Assembly: GCA_018340805.1 (NCBI GenBank)
Contig: JACMZG010001914.1
Coordinates: 50,954,652 to 51,018,651 of the forward strand
DNA length: 64,000 nt
DNA from: Microvelia longipes
Lineage: Eukaryota; Arthropoda; Insecta; Hemiptera; Veliidae
Direction of reading: 5' to 3'
In this document: positions 36,227-46,319 of the stretch, piece by piece
Layout of the letters: each line of letters begins with the position of its first letter
Position numbering within the stretch: the stretch's first letter is position 1
The notes under the pieces: generated by a model
Seen by the model: the letters and a program-made list of their open reading frames with translations, nothing else
What the model was told of the DNA's origin: nothing
The model's database searches: none
Made by a program: the position numbers and the translations under genes

Positions 36227-36435
36227 TTGGAGATGGTCTAGAAGGCGTAGGAATGGAAACGATCCCGGAGATAGCTCATAGGGGAGGTAGAGTGACCATG
36301 ATCTGTCACTACGATCTGGGAACCAAGCCTCTCTACTACGTCAAGTGGTATCGTGGTAATTTCGAGTTTTATCGATACACCCCGTCCGAAGATCCTCCGC
36401 ATAAAATCTTCCCCTATCCAGGAATACAAGTTAAT
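36227..36435 (+). CDS. Beaten-path (Beat) family protein, Ig V-type domain exon
   Basis: The exon encodes an immunoglobulin-like strand series with VTMICHYDLG (first Ig Cys), LYYVKWYRGNFEFYRYTPSE (the signature of Beat proteins: VKWY.G..EFYRYTP) and KIFPYPGIQV. Beat proteins are secreted or membrane-tethered arthropod Ig proteins that act in axon guidance by binding Sidestep-type receptors. The exon is flanked by a strong acceptor (TGTGTTTTCAG) and a perfect donor (AAT/GTAAGT). With the single base from the signal exon at 14101 it makes exactly 70 codons, ending in phase 0. The second Ig cysteine must lie in a later exon, which I could not find before 64000. Orthology to a particular Beat paralogue cannot be set from this piece. 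Confidence 0.93.
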
Positions 36436-37321
36436 GTAAGTCACCATTTAAGTTACTTAGAATTTAATAAGGTATGGAAATACGATTGAAAGCGGAGAAA
36501 GAAAAAACAAGTTCCTTCCATCATTTTTACCACGTATGTTTTAAAGCGCTATTACATATTCAAAGCAACGCTGTTAGACCGGAAACACTTGCAATGATCT
36601 TTACAGGAAATAAAAGATTAACCAAATTAAAGGTTAACCAATTAAATCTCACCGATGATAAAGTTCTAATTAACACACTTCATAATTTTATATACTTTAA
36701 ATGTATAAATCATAATAATAGTTTAAATGTCATCGCAATTATAACATTTATCAGGACTTTTAACAAAGTTTGTGGAATAAGGTTTATCGTAGATTAGTTT
36801 ATTAGAGACTAAATTTAAGTTTTGAGGTTTAATCAGATTCCTAAAAGGAAAAGGGATAAAACCACGTATCTGGGAATTTCCCCCACTAATATTCCCTGGT
36901 CTGCAGGTATCTGGGAATTTCCCCCACTAATATTCCCTGGTCTGCAGGTATCCTGGGAAAATTCTGTAGGCAGGAGAAAAGACCACAGAAACTTTCTATT
37001 AGCCAAGCTTTTCCGATTATTACAAAACTTGAAAGTTTAAATCAAAGATTTCCCCACTTCCTTGCGATAGTTTTATCTGATTTTAAGGAAAGTTTTCCAA
37101 CTTATTAATTTAAATATTTCTGATAATCTTTCTTAAAAGATAAATTATGAGTGGTTTTACAAACCTTAATAATTTTAATACGTATTAAATAAAATAAAAT
37201 TACCTAGAAATGCTTCTATAAATTTTTTATTAACTACTGAACTACTTTAGGTTAACGGATATTATAAATGATATGTTTGAATGGGATACACTGATATCCC
37301 ATCTGGCTTTTATAATATAAG
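36436..37321 (+). other. Start of the following intron; small tandem duplication
   Basis: After the GTAAGT donor the sequence is AT-rich. A 41-bp segment (TCTGGGAATTTCCCCCACTA...) is duplicated perfectly in tandem at 36869-36909 and 36910-36950. No further exon seen. Confidence 0.7.
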
Positions 37322-38123
37322 TTTTTTTTATCTCCAGACGGTGTATAATGTAATATTTATTGACTAGTTTTTAGAGAGTAAAGAAGCACTTTACTCTTTT
37401 CTTCCCAAGGGGGAAAATGTGTTTCCTATTATTGGGTTATTAGAGCCAATTATATCAATTTTCTAGGGGAATGGTATTCTTTAAATTTATACAGGTGACT
37501 GAACATTTTTTTCACAATTTTCCCGAGGGTGGCAATCCCATAATTAATAAGAGAGACCCGAGCAAAAAAATTGTTTATTGGCTCAAAATCCGTTTCAAGC
37601 CAAAAGAAGTTGTTTGGGGAAATAAAAAAAAATGATTTTTGGGGGAAGACCCCCAAAATTTTATAAGGGGGACCCGATTTTTTTTATTGGCTTAAAATCC
37701 GTTTTGAGTCAAAAGAAGTTATTAGGAGCAATACTTTTTATTTTTTGTGGGCAGCACCCCCAAAATTTTATAGGGGGACCCGAACAAAAAAAAATATTGG
37801 CTCAAAATTCGTTTCAGGTAAAATAAAAAAGTTGTTAGGAGCAATACATTTTTGTATTTTTTTTTTTGGTGGCAGCACCCCATTTATAAGGGGGTCCGAT
37901 AAAAAAAATATAATACAATACAACAAAACTTAAATATAACAAAATTAACGTCTGGAGATAAAATGTTGCATGCACCTTGAGAGTAAAATGCTATTTTTTC
38001 CCTCGCGAGTTCCCTTCGGAGTTAAACACATAAATCCTTTGGTTCCCTCGGTTTCACCTTAGGAACCAACTAGCTCAGGGAAATAATATCATTCTTTACT
38101 CCCTTGGTGCATAAATAACTATT
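37322..38123 (+). mobile_element. Foldback-like family Z, full-length copy
   Basis: The outer inverted pair is TTTATCTCCAGACG at the start and CGTCTGGAGATAAA at about 37951-37964. Between them lie three to four ~112-bp direct subrepeats, each with GGCTCAAAATCCGTTTCAGG, AGAAGTTGTTAGGAGCAATA and GGCAGCACCCCCAAAATTTT followed by GGGGGACCCG. The second inverted pair is TGCACCTTGAGAGTAAAATG and CATTCTTTACTCCCTTGGTGCA, enclosing hairpins (CCCTCGCGAG, GGTTCCCTCGGTTTCACC). It ends ATAAATAACTATTA, as in copy 1. No transposase. Confidence 0.85.
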
Positions 38124-38432
38124 AAAAAGCCCTTACGTTTTCGCCAAAATGTCTACTATTGTTATTAATGTCTAATTGTTATTAACGTTAATTTCATTTT
38201 GGTTACGCCAGGGATTCAGAGCGTGATTCACAAACCAATTTAAAGGTCTAGTGTTGACCAGGAAAAGAAGTTTGAAGATAATACAAATTTCATTGTTTAA
38301 AGACAGTATTTGATTCTATCAAATACTTCAGGATTCATAATGGGGTTTGAAATTTCGTATAGAAAAATCACTAAAGAAATAGTAAATTTTTATTTTAAAA
38401 CAAACAGTAATTAAACGGAATATAATATCGCG

Positions 38433-38550
38433 GAGCAGCATGAGAGGCTTACGACGTAAGCCTCCGCATATTATGCGGAGACCGCATAATATGTGTAATC
38501 CCTTAATATGTGATTACACATAACGCATTATGTGGGTATCTCTATCCCAT
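38433..38550. repeat. Cluster of strong hairpins
   Basis: AGGCTTACGACGTAAGCCT, CTCCGCATATTATGCGGAG (perfect, one-base loop) and TGTGTAATC...GATTACACA follow one another inside a larger imperfect palindrome (CGCATAATATGTGTAATC against its complement). The group has the same architecture as the hairpin cascade of family Z but different sequence. Confidence 0.8.
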
Positions 38551-39759
38551 TTTATTGGCTAGGGGCAATACTCAACTGTTATATATGATTATCTTCAAAG
38601 GAGGGAAATTTAACAATCCTGTTAAAATGAGGTGCTTTTAATTTAATATCTTTATTTAACAAACAAATTGGCAATGTACCATTTTAGAACCAGAACAGGG
38701 CTACAGTCTGACAATCACATCATCCTCAACTAATAACCCCAAATTTTTCATCCGATTTGAGTCAAATTTGGTAGATTTAAGATAAAGATCAAATCTATGG
38801 ACATCGGGGACATCACAAAGGTAAAAAAAGAAGTTTATTTATTCATCCCTGGTACGAGGAAAAATAAACACAAATAAAGAAAGTAAACAAGTATTATTAT
38901 CATACTTTCTGAAAATTTTAAATAATACTTAAAGTAAAGAAATGACATTGAACTAAAATTTAAGAAAATTTTAAATCAATTTAAAAAAATTTAAATAGTT
39001 GAAACAAAAACTACTAAAAATGATCTGAATAGAAACTTTGAAAGGAAGAGGACTTATCAGAACTATGCAGTAAAACAACTTGTCGGAAAGAACTAAATGC
39101 AAATTGAATTAAACACTGTTATCTGATAGGTATCATGCTTGCTATCATGAATTCCCAATCTCCTGAAAAACTTTTGTGAAAACTTTCTGCATAATGGAAA
39201 TGAGGAAAAAAGACTGTAGAAAGAACTAAACAGAGATTCTATAATTAAGTTATAAAAAGTAATTAAGGCAATTTCTTTTTGAATATTTATAACTTTTCTT
39301 CTGATTAGAATAAAAGAATAAACGGGTTTTATTTCATTCCATTTGAATATTTTATTATTCCAATTTCGATTTTATTGTCTTCGTTTACATTTAATTTTTA
39401 ACAGTTACTTTGGTTTTTTTTATTTTTCCACATAACACATCTGTGTTATATAATTGTTTTGGAAATATATTCGTAAAGCTACTGAAGTAGCTTAAACACA
39501 GAATTGGCTTTGTTGTGTTTACTCTGGTAGCGAATAATATACTCGAGCATATGCTTCATACCGCTGCATATCAGTAATCTGATTGAAATGCCTTTTATAA
39601 TATAATAATAATAATGCCCGTTTAGAGCCTTGCGGCTCATCAGGGATAACCCCTGCGGGAACAACCTCGGGTGGTAGTAGCAACCGTTACGTTCAATGTG
39701 TATTCTAAAGCTGGCGATAATTTATCTAAATAATAATCATCTATAAACTGAGAGCGTAA
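38551..39759. other. Intron sequence, no gene recognised
   Basis: AT-rich. 39615-39665 holds short stem-forming motifs (GAGCCTTGCGGCTC, ACCCCTGCGGGA). Confidence 0.4.
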
Positions 39760-39835
39760 CCTGGGATGCGAACCACAGACCTCCGTGAGTGTCAAAGGTC
39801 AGTGTAAAGACTAACGCCTTAACTACAATTTATTG
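39760..39835 (-). other. Possible second tRNA-derived SINE relic
   Basis: On the minus strand, TAGTTAAGGCGTTAGTC resembles a box A and GGTTCGCATCCCAGG a box B, about 45 bases apart. The acceptor arms do not pair, so it is a relic at best. Confidence 0.3.
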
Positions 39836-41470
39836 TTGCATTTTCATTTTGTCGTATTGATGTTCTGTTGTATAAATGTTTTTTGCATTACACACTTTTA
39901 ATACTATTTGAGCCACTTTTAATAACTTTTATCGATATTTTTAAAAAAATCAAACAAACGTTTCAAAGAAAGAAAAATAAAATAAATAAATAATAATAAG
40001 AACATGAAAGTAAAAGAAACAGAGAAAAGAAAATTACCGGCGAAATGCGAAGAAAGTGTTAAGAAACGGAAGTGAATAAGTCGTTCAACTCGTTGTAATC
40101 TAATCGACTGAAGGAAAGCGAGGCGCTTTAGCTAAAGCGCTCTGAATCATCGTCACCGCCCCGCTTTCCCGTCTCTTGTTAAGCGCTGTATCACCACTTT
40201 CCTTTACATACCTTGCAATGTCCACATTCTCCAAGAAATTCATATCATGGCATTTTTGGGCCATATGTAGAAACGCCACCTCGTGTGTTCAGTGATGAGT
40301 TGATAGAACCTACTATTTTGCTTGCGGAAGTGCTCTTTAAGTTTAGTAAATTAGGCTCTACTAGTTTGGCCTACATAGACAATATTTTAATTTATTCTAT
40401 ATTCATTTTATCTTGTTATTTATTTATCTATTTATCTTTAGCTCGTATGCATACATTCTCTTATATATTTATTGGTTATGCATTTTATGGATTAAATTTA
40501 CTTTACTTACCATTATGACAACATTGTCATGACTTGTAATTTTTTCAAATCATTTATTTACTTTGGATTCCACAACTCTATTTTTTTATAAAAGAAAAAT
40601 AGTTTCTTATTGGATTAGTGATTGAGTTTGTTGTATTAGCTAGAGGATTAATTAATAATCTTTACCGTCACAACAAGATAAGAAGATTACGTTAAATAAC
40701 TTAGATAATACGTTTTATACCTTAAGTAAAATTCTATAATTAAAAGGGAAATTCAAATTTTCAGTTGAATTTCATGCCTTTAAACAAAATCGGAAATTAA
40801 TCATTTCTTGGTAATTACTTAATTATGAGTGGAATCTTTTTACAGAACTTGATTTCAAACAAAGAGAAGGCCTAGGGCCTTAAAATTATATAAAACATTA
40901 CCTAATCAGTTTAAAAAATGACTTGACATTGTAAGAGCAATATGTTGCATTAGAATATACATTATAATACATTATTAGTGCTTAATATCACAGTAACAAT
41001 AGACATTTGACATTGTTTAACCTTAATTTTGGATTATAAATGGCTTTTATACTTATTATGGGTTAATTAGTACGTTCACACACACTCTAGATCCGCGGAT
41101 CGTATAGAATACGTATGCAGTACGGTCAACTAACTTCACGGTTCTTACAGCGTATTTGTTTAGTCGATCGAGTGAGATTACGTGATAACTGATCCCTTTA
41201 TAGTGAAAGTTCACTTTTAGTTATAAGAAGTTTAAAAAACAAAAAATATATTAAATTAAATTGTGATTTCTTTGCATAATAATAATAAAGTTACACTAAA
41301 AAAATAATATTCCAAAGTTATTTGATCAAAAACGGTAATATAGAAGTGAAATAAAAGTTCGACGAGAAGGTTATCCGTTAAATACGATCGTCTCTAAAGG
41401 TGCATACAGCGTATCGGGGGATCCATTTAGATTCCATCTCCCTAGTTCTAAGCGTATGTGATCGGATGCA
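39836..41470. other. Intron sequence, no gene recognised
   Basis: A perfect GCGCTTTAGCTAAAGCGC palindrome lies at about 40120-40141. 41070-41465 is less AT-rich, with TACGTTCACACACACTC and repeated ACAGCG/TACG motifs that loosely recall 16785-16925. Confidence 0.35.
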
Positions 41471-41474
41471 ATAC

Positions 41475-41540
41475 AGCGTCGGACTCGATTCGCTCGTCCT
41501 CAGATAGTAAATGCATTCGTTTCATTTCCAGTAGTCAGAA
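41475..41540 (-). mobile_element. Hairpin-ended 5S repeat family, tail fragment
   Basis: GCGTCGGACTCGATTCGCTC followed by GTCCTCAGATAGTAAATGCA matches the family tail and breaks off just before the 5S-like part. Confidence 0.65.
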
Positions 41541-42047
41541 TATTATAAGAACTTTAAAGGAAATGACTTATTCTTCTTTGAGTAGTTAGTTCGTGAGGTA
41601 CCTTACGTCATGTTGATTTCTAAGTCTTTTGGGACTTCAATAAAGGCATCATAGGTTTGTTTCTTTCCCTGCAGTTCTCTGAAGAGAACCAGACGCTCTA
41701 TTCGTTATTTGGAAGCAGTGAAACCATAAAGCATTCTTAACTTAATTTGTGTAATTTAGTTGTAAGTTAAGCCCATACAGAGTTTGGTATTTAAAATATA
41801 TGTTATAAATGTTAGATTATGCTCGCATGTAGTCATGTAGTCGTATATATAAGACTCACATATGTGTCAAGTTTCATCACATTATCAGCAAGCGTTTAAT
41901 TTATATCGATTTGCTGGTATACTTTTTAGGCGAATTTTCATAATGAAAATGACGCTTATGAGGTTGTTCGGATGACGGAAGTTGAGGGTGGGAGTGAGTG
42001 GAATCGGTTCCTATTGGCTCCTGATAACAAATATATGTCCGAAAAAA

Positions 42048-42063
42048 GTTTATATATATATAT

Positions 42064-42095
<32 letters not shown>

Positions 42096-42220
42096 ATATA
42101 TAATATATATATGTATATATATATATATAATATATAATATATTAATATATATAATATTATATATATATATATATATATATTATGTATATATATATTATAT
42201 ATATATATATATATATATGT
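42048..42220. repeat. (AT)n low-complexity tract
   Basis: Almost pure alternating AT with occasional TATG and TAAT interruptions over about 170 bp. Confidence 0.95.
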
Positions 42221-42990
42221 ATGTAAGAGTTTCTACCCTTTCGTATGGCGAACGATAACTCTCGAAGGCGTTCTCAAATTGAAACGAAACTTTGCAAATC
42301 GCGAGATGTTGAGGAGGTTACGAGGCCTATTGTTTATAAAAACTTTATGACGTCATCAACCAAAGTTATGAACGTCATGAAAAAATTTTTTTTTGAAACT
42401 TAAAATGGCTTTAAACAAGGTAATCTAGTATTTTAGGTAGACGGCTAGCTGAATCGATTAAGACTAATATCAGCTCAATCGAACTATCACAAATGGCGCA
42501 ATCGGTATACATATATATATAATCTTGTATTATGTTACGTCTAGGTCAAAGACTCGTACGATATCTGTTGGGTTCAGTATTGTTAGAGGGTGGGGATATA
42601 GTATAAAAGAGAGACCTCTACCTCTTGCTCCATCATGGTAAGCCTACTGTCCCAGGGAGACAGGGCAAAAATGGCTTCCATGAACCACGCCGAGCTAAGA
42701 GCTAAAGCAGACCGTAAAGAGGAAGAACATCGAAGTAGTCTTTTATGGTCGAAGTTATTCTAAACGAATGCGACCAGTTTTCAGCTCAATCGGACAATCC
42801 TAAGTGACGCAAACGGTATTTTATTTTAAATAATCATGAATATATTTTTTTCAACCTTAAGATTTTTACTCAAATAAACACTTTGTTTACAAAAAAAATT
42901 TGACATTTTCTTTAAATTCTATAACATCACATAAATGTAAGTAAGAGTTTATACCCTTTTGTATGGTGGACGATAATAAAGATGATGAAA
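42221..42990. repeat. Interspersed repeat, two partial tandem copies
   Basis: GTAAGAGTTTCTACCCTTTC with GTATGG occurs at 42225 and again at 42949. A second motif, CAGCTCAATCG...GGCGCAA.CGGTAT, occurs at about 42470-42505 and 42780-42815. ATGACGTCATCAACC at 42350 matches the body of the hairpin-ended 5S family, so this may be a relative. Confidence 0.5.
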
Positions 42991-43197
42991 GATGAAACTA
43001 TAATCTTTTCTACCCTTTATTCAAGGTTACTCCAACAGTTGCAACGTTTGGATTTTTTCCTTGTATTCTTTTATACCTCTATAAAAACGTATTAGTTATG
43101 TATTTAAATATACTTATTATTTTCTTATATTGCTTGTTAACTGTAATATTATGCTTACTATTAATAATAGAGATTAATAAAACAAATTTGTGAGAAA

Positions 43198-43405
43198 ACC
43201 TCTCAGGCCGCGAAGCGGGATGTGAAACGAGGCTGTGGAAATTCGCTAATACGTGGCAAATGCCATGTAACAGAAACGATAATGAAAACCAAGATAATAC
43301 AAAACAACATCAATGTGGCCCGGAAGCGGCCACGGGAGCCCCCGGGCCGGAAGCGGCCGGCGGCCGACGCCGCGTAGCGGCTACGGGCCGAAGGCCCGTA
43401 TTTTG
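43198..43405. repeat. GC-rich hairpin cascade
   Basis: In an otherwise AT-rich window, 43317-43401 is extremely GC-rich. It is built of nested or consecutive stems: GGGCCGGAAGCGGCC, GCGGCCGACGCCGC, CCGCGTAGCGG and ACGGGCCGAAGGCCCGT. It ends at a T-rich run. Another stem (GCCGCGAAGCGG) lies at 43207. Confidence 0.85.
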
Positions 43406-43461
43406 TTATATTGTTTTTTTTTTTTTGTTTTTTTTACGCTTTAACCCGTAGGGTCATTTAG

Positions 43462-44367
43462 CGTTTTCCCCTCACTCAAATCTCAATCTACTTAACCCCT
43501 GAGTTTGTACACATTCAATCATCTAGGGAGCACCCCCTCCGTACATGGTAGCACATATAACCAGTTCACTGTGTGTCTAGTTCATCCAGCTCAACCAGAC
43601 TCTATCCAAACTCACTGCTCTGGCTAGTATCTGCGACTAGTTCACAGTGTGCCTAGTTCATCTAGACCAGCTAGACTCTGGCTAGGCTACCGCTCTGGCT
43701 AGCGCTGACTACTAGTTTACTGTGTGCTTGTTTCAATCTAGACTTACTAGCTCCTCTGATCACATTAGTCTCACTTGAATCGGTCCTTCCAGTCTCACCA
43801 ATCTCATCAGTTCCACTAGCATCACCAGAGACTCTAGCTAGGCTCACCGCTCTGGCCAGTCCAGCGCCACCCGACAAAGAACTCTAGCACCCCAGATTGT
43901 CAGTGTGTAACAAACTCATTCTATAGCCCTGACCTGAAAGTCAAAGCTCCGCAGTGCAATTAGGAGACGTCTGTCTTCAAGAACCGAGCACTTTGTTCCT
44001 AAGTCACTTACGTTACTCGTGTCGCCGCCATCACTTTCACTGACTAAGTTTTCGGACATACAAAGGCTCAGTATATCTTTCCGACCTTTATTTCCCCCAG
44101 CTCGCAGAACATTAACTTTTCGTGAACTGGAGACAGCAGAAACGTGGACCCAGACTTGTCTCAGATGAAACTAGATCCAACCCCCATTTGCGTATTAGTA
44201 GCCAAGGAAACCACGTAAAACCCCTGGCTGGGTTGCCGGCCTTGAATTCAAGATCCCGAGTTACGGTACAAGAGATAACCTCATATTGAGGTCCTTCCCC
44301 GGCTGGATTTGAACCTCGACCTCCAGGTCGAAAGGCGAGCGCTCTACCACTGAGCTACCGGACTCGG
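43462..44367 (-). mobile_element. tRNA-derived SINE, copy 2 (long form)
   Basis: On the minus strand the head reads GTCCGGTAGCTCAGTGGTAG, AGCGCTCGCCTTTCGACCTG, then GGTTCAAATCC (box B). Box A and box B are well preserved, but the acceptor and T stems pair poorly, so it is tRNA-derived and not a tRNA gene. The body has CTCAATATGAGGTTAT, GAGTCTCTGGTGATGC, GTGAGACTAATGTGATCAGA and two TAGCCAGAGCGG-type motifs. It ends in a part alignable with 19150-19235 of the plus-strand copy. Confidence 0.8.
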
Positions 44368-44384
44368 TTTTATATTGTTATAAA

Positions 44385-44676
44385 TAAAAAAAATAATCCG
44401 TTGAAATTTAGTACAAATGTATCCCTTAATGTAATCAATAAGTAGACCAAGTTTCGTTTCAAGACGGCAAGTATATATATTGTTGTTGGATCATGCAAGT
44501 TAAGCAGCATCGAGTGAGGTCAATGTCTGTATGGGTGACCGCTGCAAATAACACTAATGTTATTACTATCTGAAGACAAGTAAAGCGAGTCCGAAGACGT
44601 GATACGATATAACTTTGGCAAATTTTCTTGCCACTTTAAGGAAATGTTCCGAGATAATTACCCCGGACCCGATAAT
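44385..44676 (+). mobile_element. Hairpin-ended 5S repeat family, 3' half
   Basis: It starts within the body (AATAATCCGTTGAAATTTAG), includes the best-preserved 5S-like segment at 44491-44548 (GCAAGTTAAGCAGCATCGAG, TATGGGTGACCGC) and the tail (ACAAGTAAAGCGAGTCCGAA, TTACCCCGGACCCG). It starts about 18 bp from the head of the SINE at 44367. Confidence 0.8.
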
Positions 44677-45199
44677 TTCAAATTAAAGAAATGCAATGAA
44701 TAGGGTAAAAGCTTAAATTCATGTTTGTCAACTAGTCAAAATAGCAATAGCTGTGTTCAAGATAAAGTTAACTGTATTACTGGTTGGCATATCTAAAAAT
44801 GTTCCTAAAAGAGGGAGATGCGCTTATTAAAATTCACTAATTAGTCAAAAGCGTTTATTTCTATAAGCTTCTGCCTTTATCAAGTTTCTGGGTCACTTAC
44901 TTTCTATTTATATCTTTTTGAACTTTTTACTCAGTGCATCTGCCTCTCCAAGTAATCACATTTATACTTACCCGTTTATAAATTTATTTTCATTATTTCA
45001 TTTTAACTTGAAAGCATTTTTTTAATTATCAAAGAGAATACGCATGAACATATTGTGATCTTATGATACCATAATTTTTTTAAGAACTCTCATGAAAATC
45101 AGCTCTAATTTTGGAGCTGTACGGTACATCTTTGGGCAATTTAGGAAATTTTAAACATTAAGTCTGATTAACGTTACTGTGTGCTATAAAGTTAAATAT
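44677..45199. other. Intron sequence, nothing recognised
   Basis: AT-rich, no supported feature. Confidence 0.45.
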
Positions 45200-45928
45200 C
45201 CGGTACAGGGTACCGCGGAACTTTACCTCACCTTTTCGGATTCACTACGAAAATCCTCATTACTTCGGACTCGCTACACTTGTCTTTTGTCTGAGATGGT
45301 AAATATATTTGTTTTTTCCCAGTGGTGACTCATCCCGGCACTGGTCTCGTTTAATGCTACTTAACTTTTATGATCCTAAAAAACCGTAAACATACTCGTC
45401 ATATAACAAAACTTAAAATATGCTTATTTATTACACAAGGGGACATACTTGCACCAAATTTCAACTCAATCAGATTATTTCCGGTTTTCATTCTTTTTTA
45501 GATACAAAAATCATTTGACAAAAAAATCTATTATAAAGTAATATGATAAAAGATGAAATTTGACACACATATGGGTCTTTTTGACCCATACAGCTGTAGC
45601 GCATAGCTTTGGCGCTACATGCGCGCCAAAGCTTAAACCGATCGATAAACTATTACTTATTGCTTAATGATGCATAATTAATATTTTCCGGGTTGAAAAA
45701 CTGGACCTAAAGATTTATTTTTACTCTAACTTAATACACTCCAATTCTACTGCATAAATACGGTAGCACTACGATATTTAACAGACTCACACACCTATCT
45801 CTCTCTTACACACACACACACAGGTAACTTTGTGAAAACCACTCAGGTAGTCTTCAAACACCTGAATTGATAATTCAGATGAATTCTAGTTTTTCCTAGA
45901 TACCTACTGTATAAACAAGGGAAAGTAA
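45200..45928 (-). mobile_element. Hairpin-ended 5S repeat family, full-length copy C
   Basis: The tail end is CGGTACAGGGTACCG (itself a palindrome) at 45201. The 5S-like segment is at 45318-45376 (minus strand GTTAAGTAGCATTAAACGAG, GATGAGTCACC). The head is CCTAGATACCTACTGTATAA with AAGGGAAAG at 45894-45928. Near 45590-45640 an internal stem group occurs (TGTAGCGCATAGCTTTGGCG, CTACATGCGCGCCAAAGC). Length about 728 bp. Confidence 0.85.
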
Positions 45929-46319
45929 AGAAATAAGTCCTCTTAATAAACTTGGAGTTTCCTAAAAAGAAAATCCTTTAGTAATGTAAACTTCAGTGTA
46001 AATAGTTGTGTCTTGAGTTATGTTGTGTAAACCACTGTCATCGCTATGTATAATTAATGACATTTTTTGAGCAGACACATCTTCTATCTTTAGGATTGCG
46101 TTGAGAAAGAAGTTTTGTCTAATAATAAAGTAGAGGGCTCCTCTAAAGTGAAAATGGAAAGGTAGATGCAACGCATAAAATGTTTTACAGTTTTCTCACT
46201 TGCCACCAAAGAAGGTATAAGAAGGGTTCAAAGTCCAGGTAGTTGACTCTATAGAAAACTGAATGATTTCATCTTGAGAATGAGCGTGAATGGAGTTCAT
46301 CATAAATAATAAAATGAAA
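45929..46319. other. Intron sequence, nothing recognised
   Basis: The minus-strand ORF 46171-45962 has no recognisable domain. Confidence 0.4.

Noticed and set aside
40213..40518. 101-codon plus-strand ORF
   Set aside because: The hydrophobic C-terminal half arises from T-rich sequence; no domain and no splice sites that suit the Beat gene.
43260..43451. ORF over the GC-rich patch
   Set aside because: The reading frame only follows the G+C-rich hairpin cascade and ends in a poly-T translation; no protein logic.
44290..44367. Functional tRNA gene
   Set aside because: Box A and box B are good, but acceptor and T stems do not pair and a SINE body follows; a second copy exists at 18701.
44491..44548. 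Functional 5S rRNA gene
   Set aside because: Only the 3' half is present; the 5' half including box A is lacking, and the same core recurs inside a dispersed repeat.
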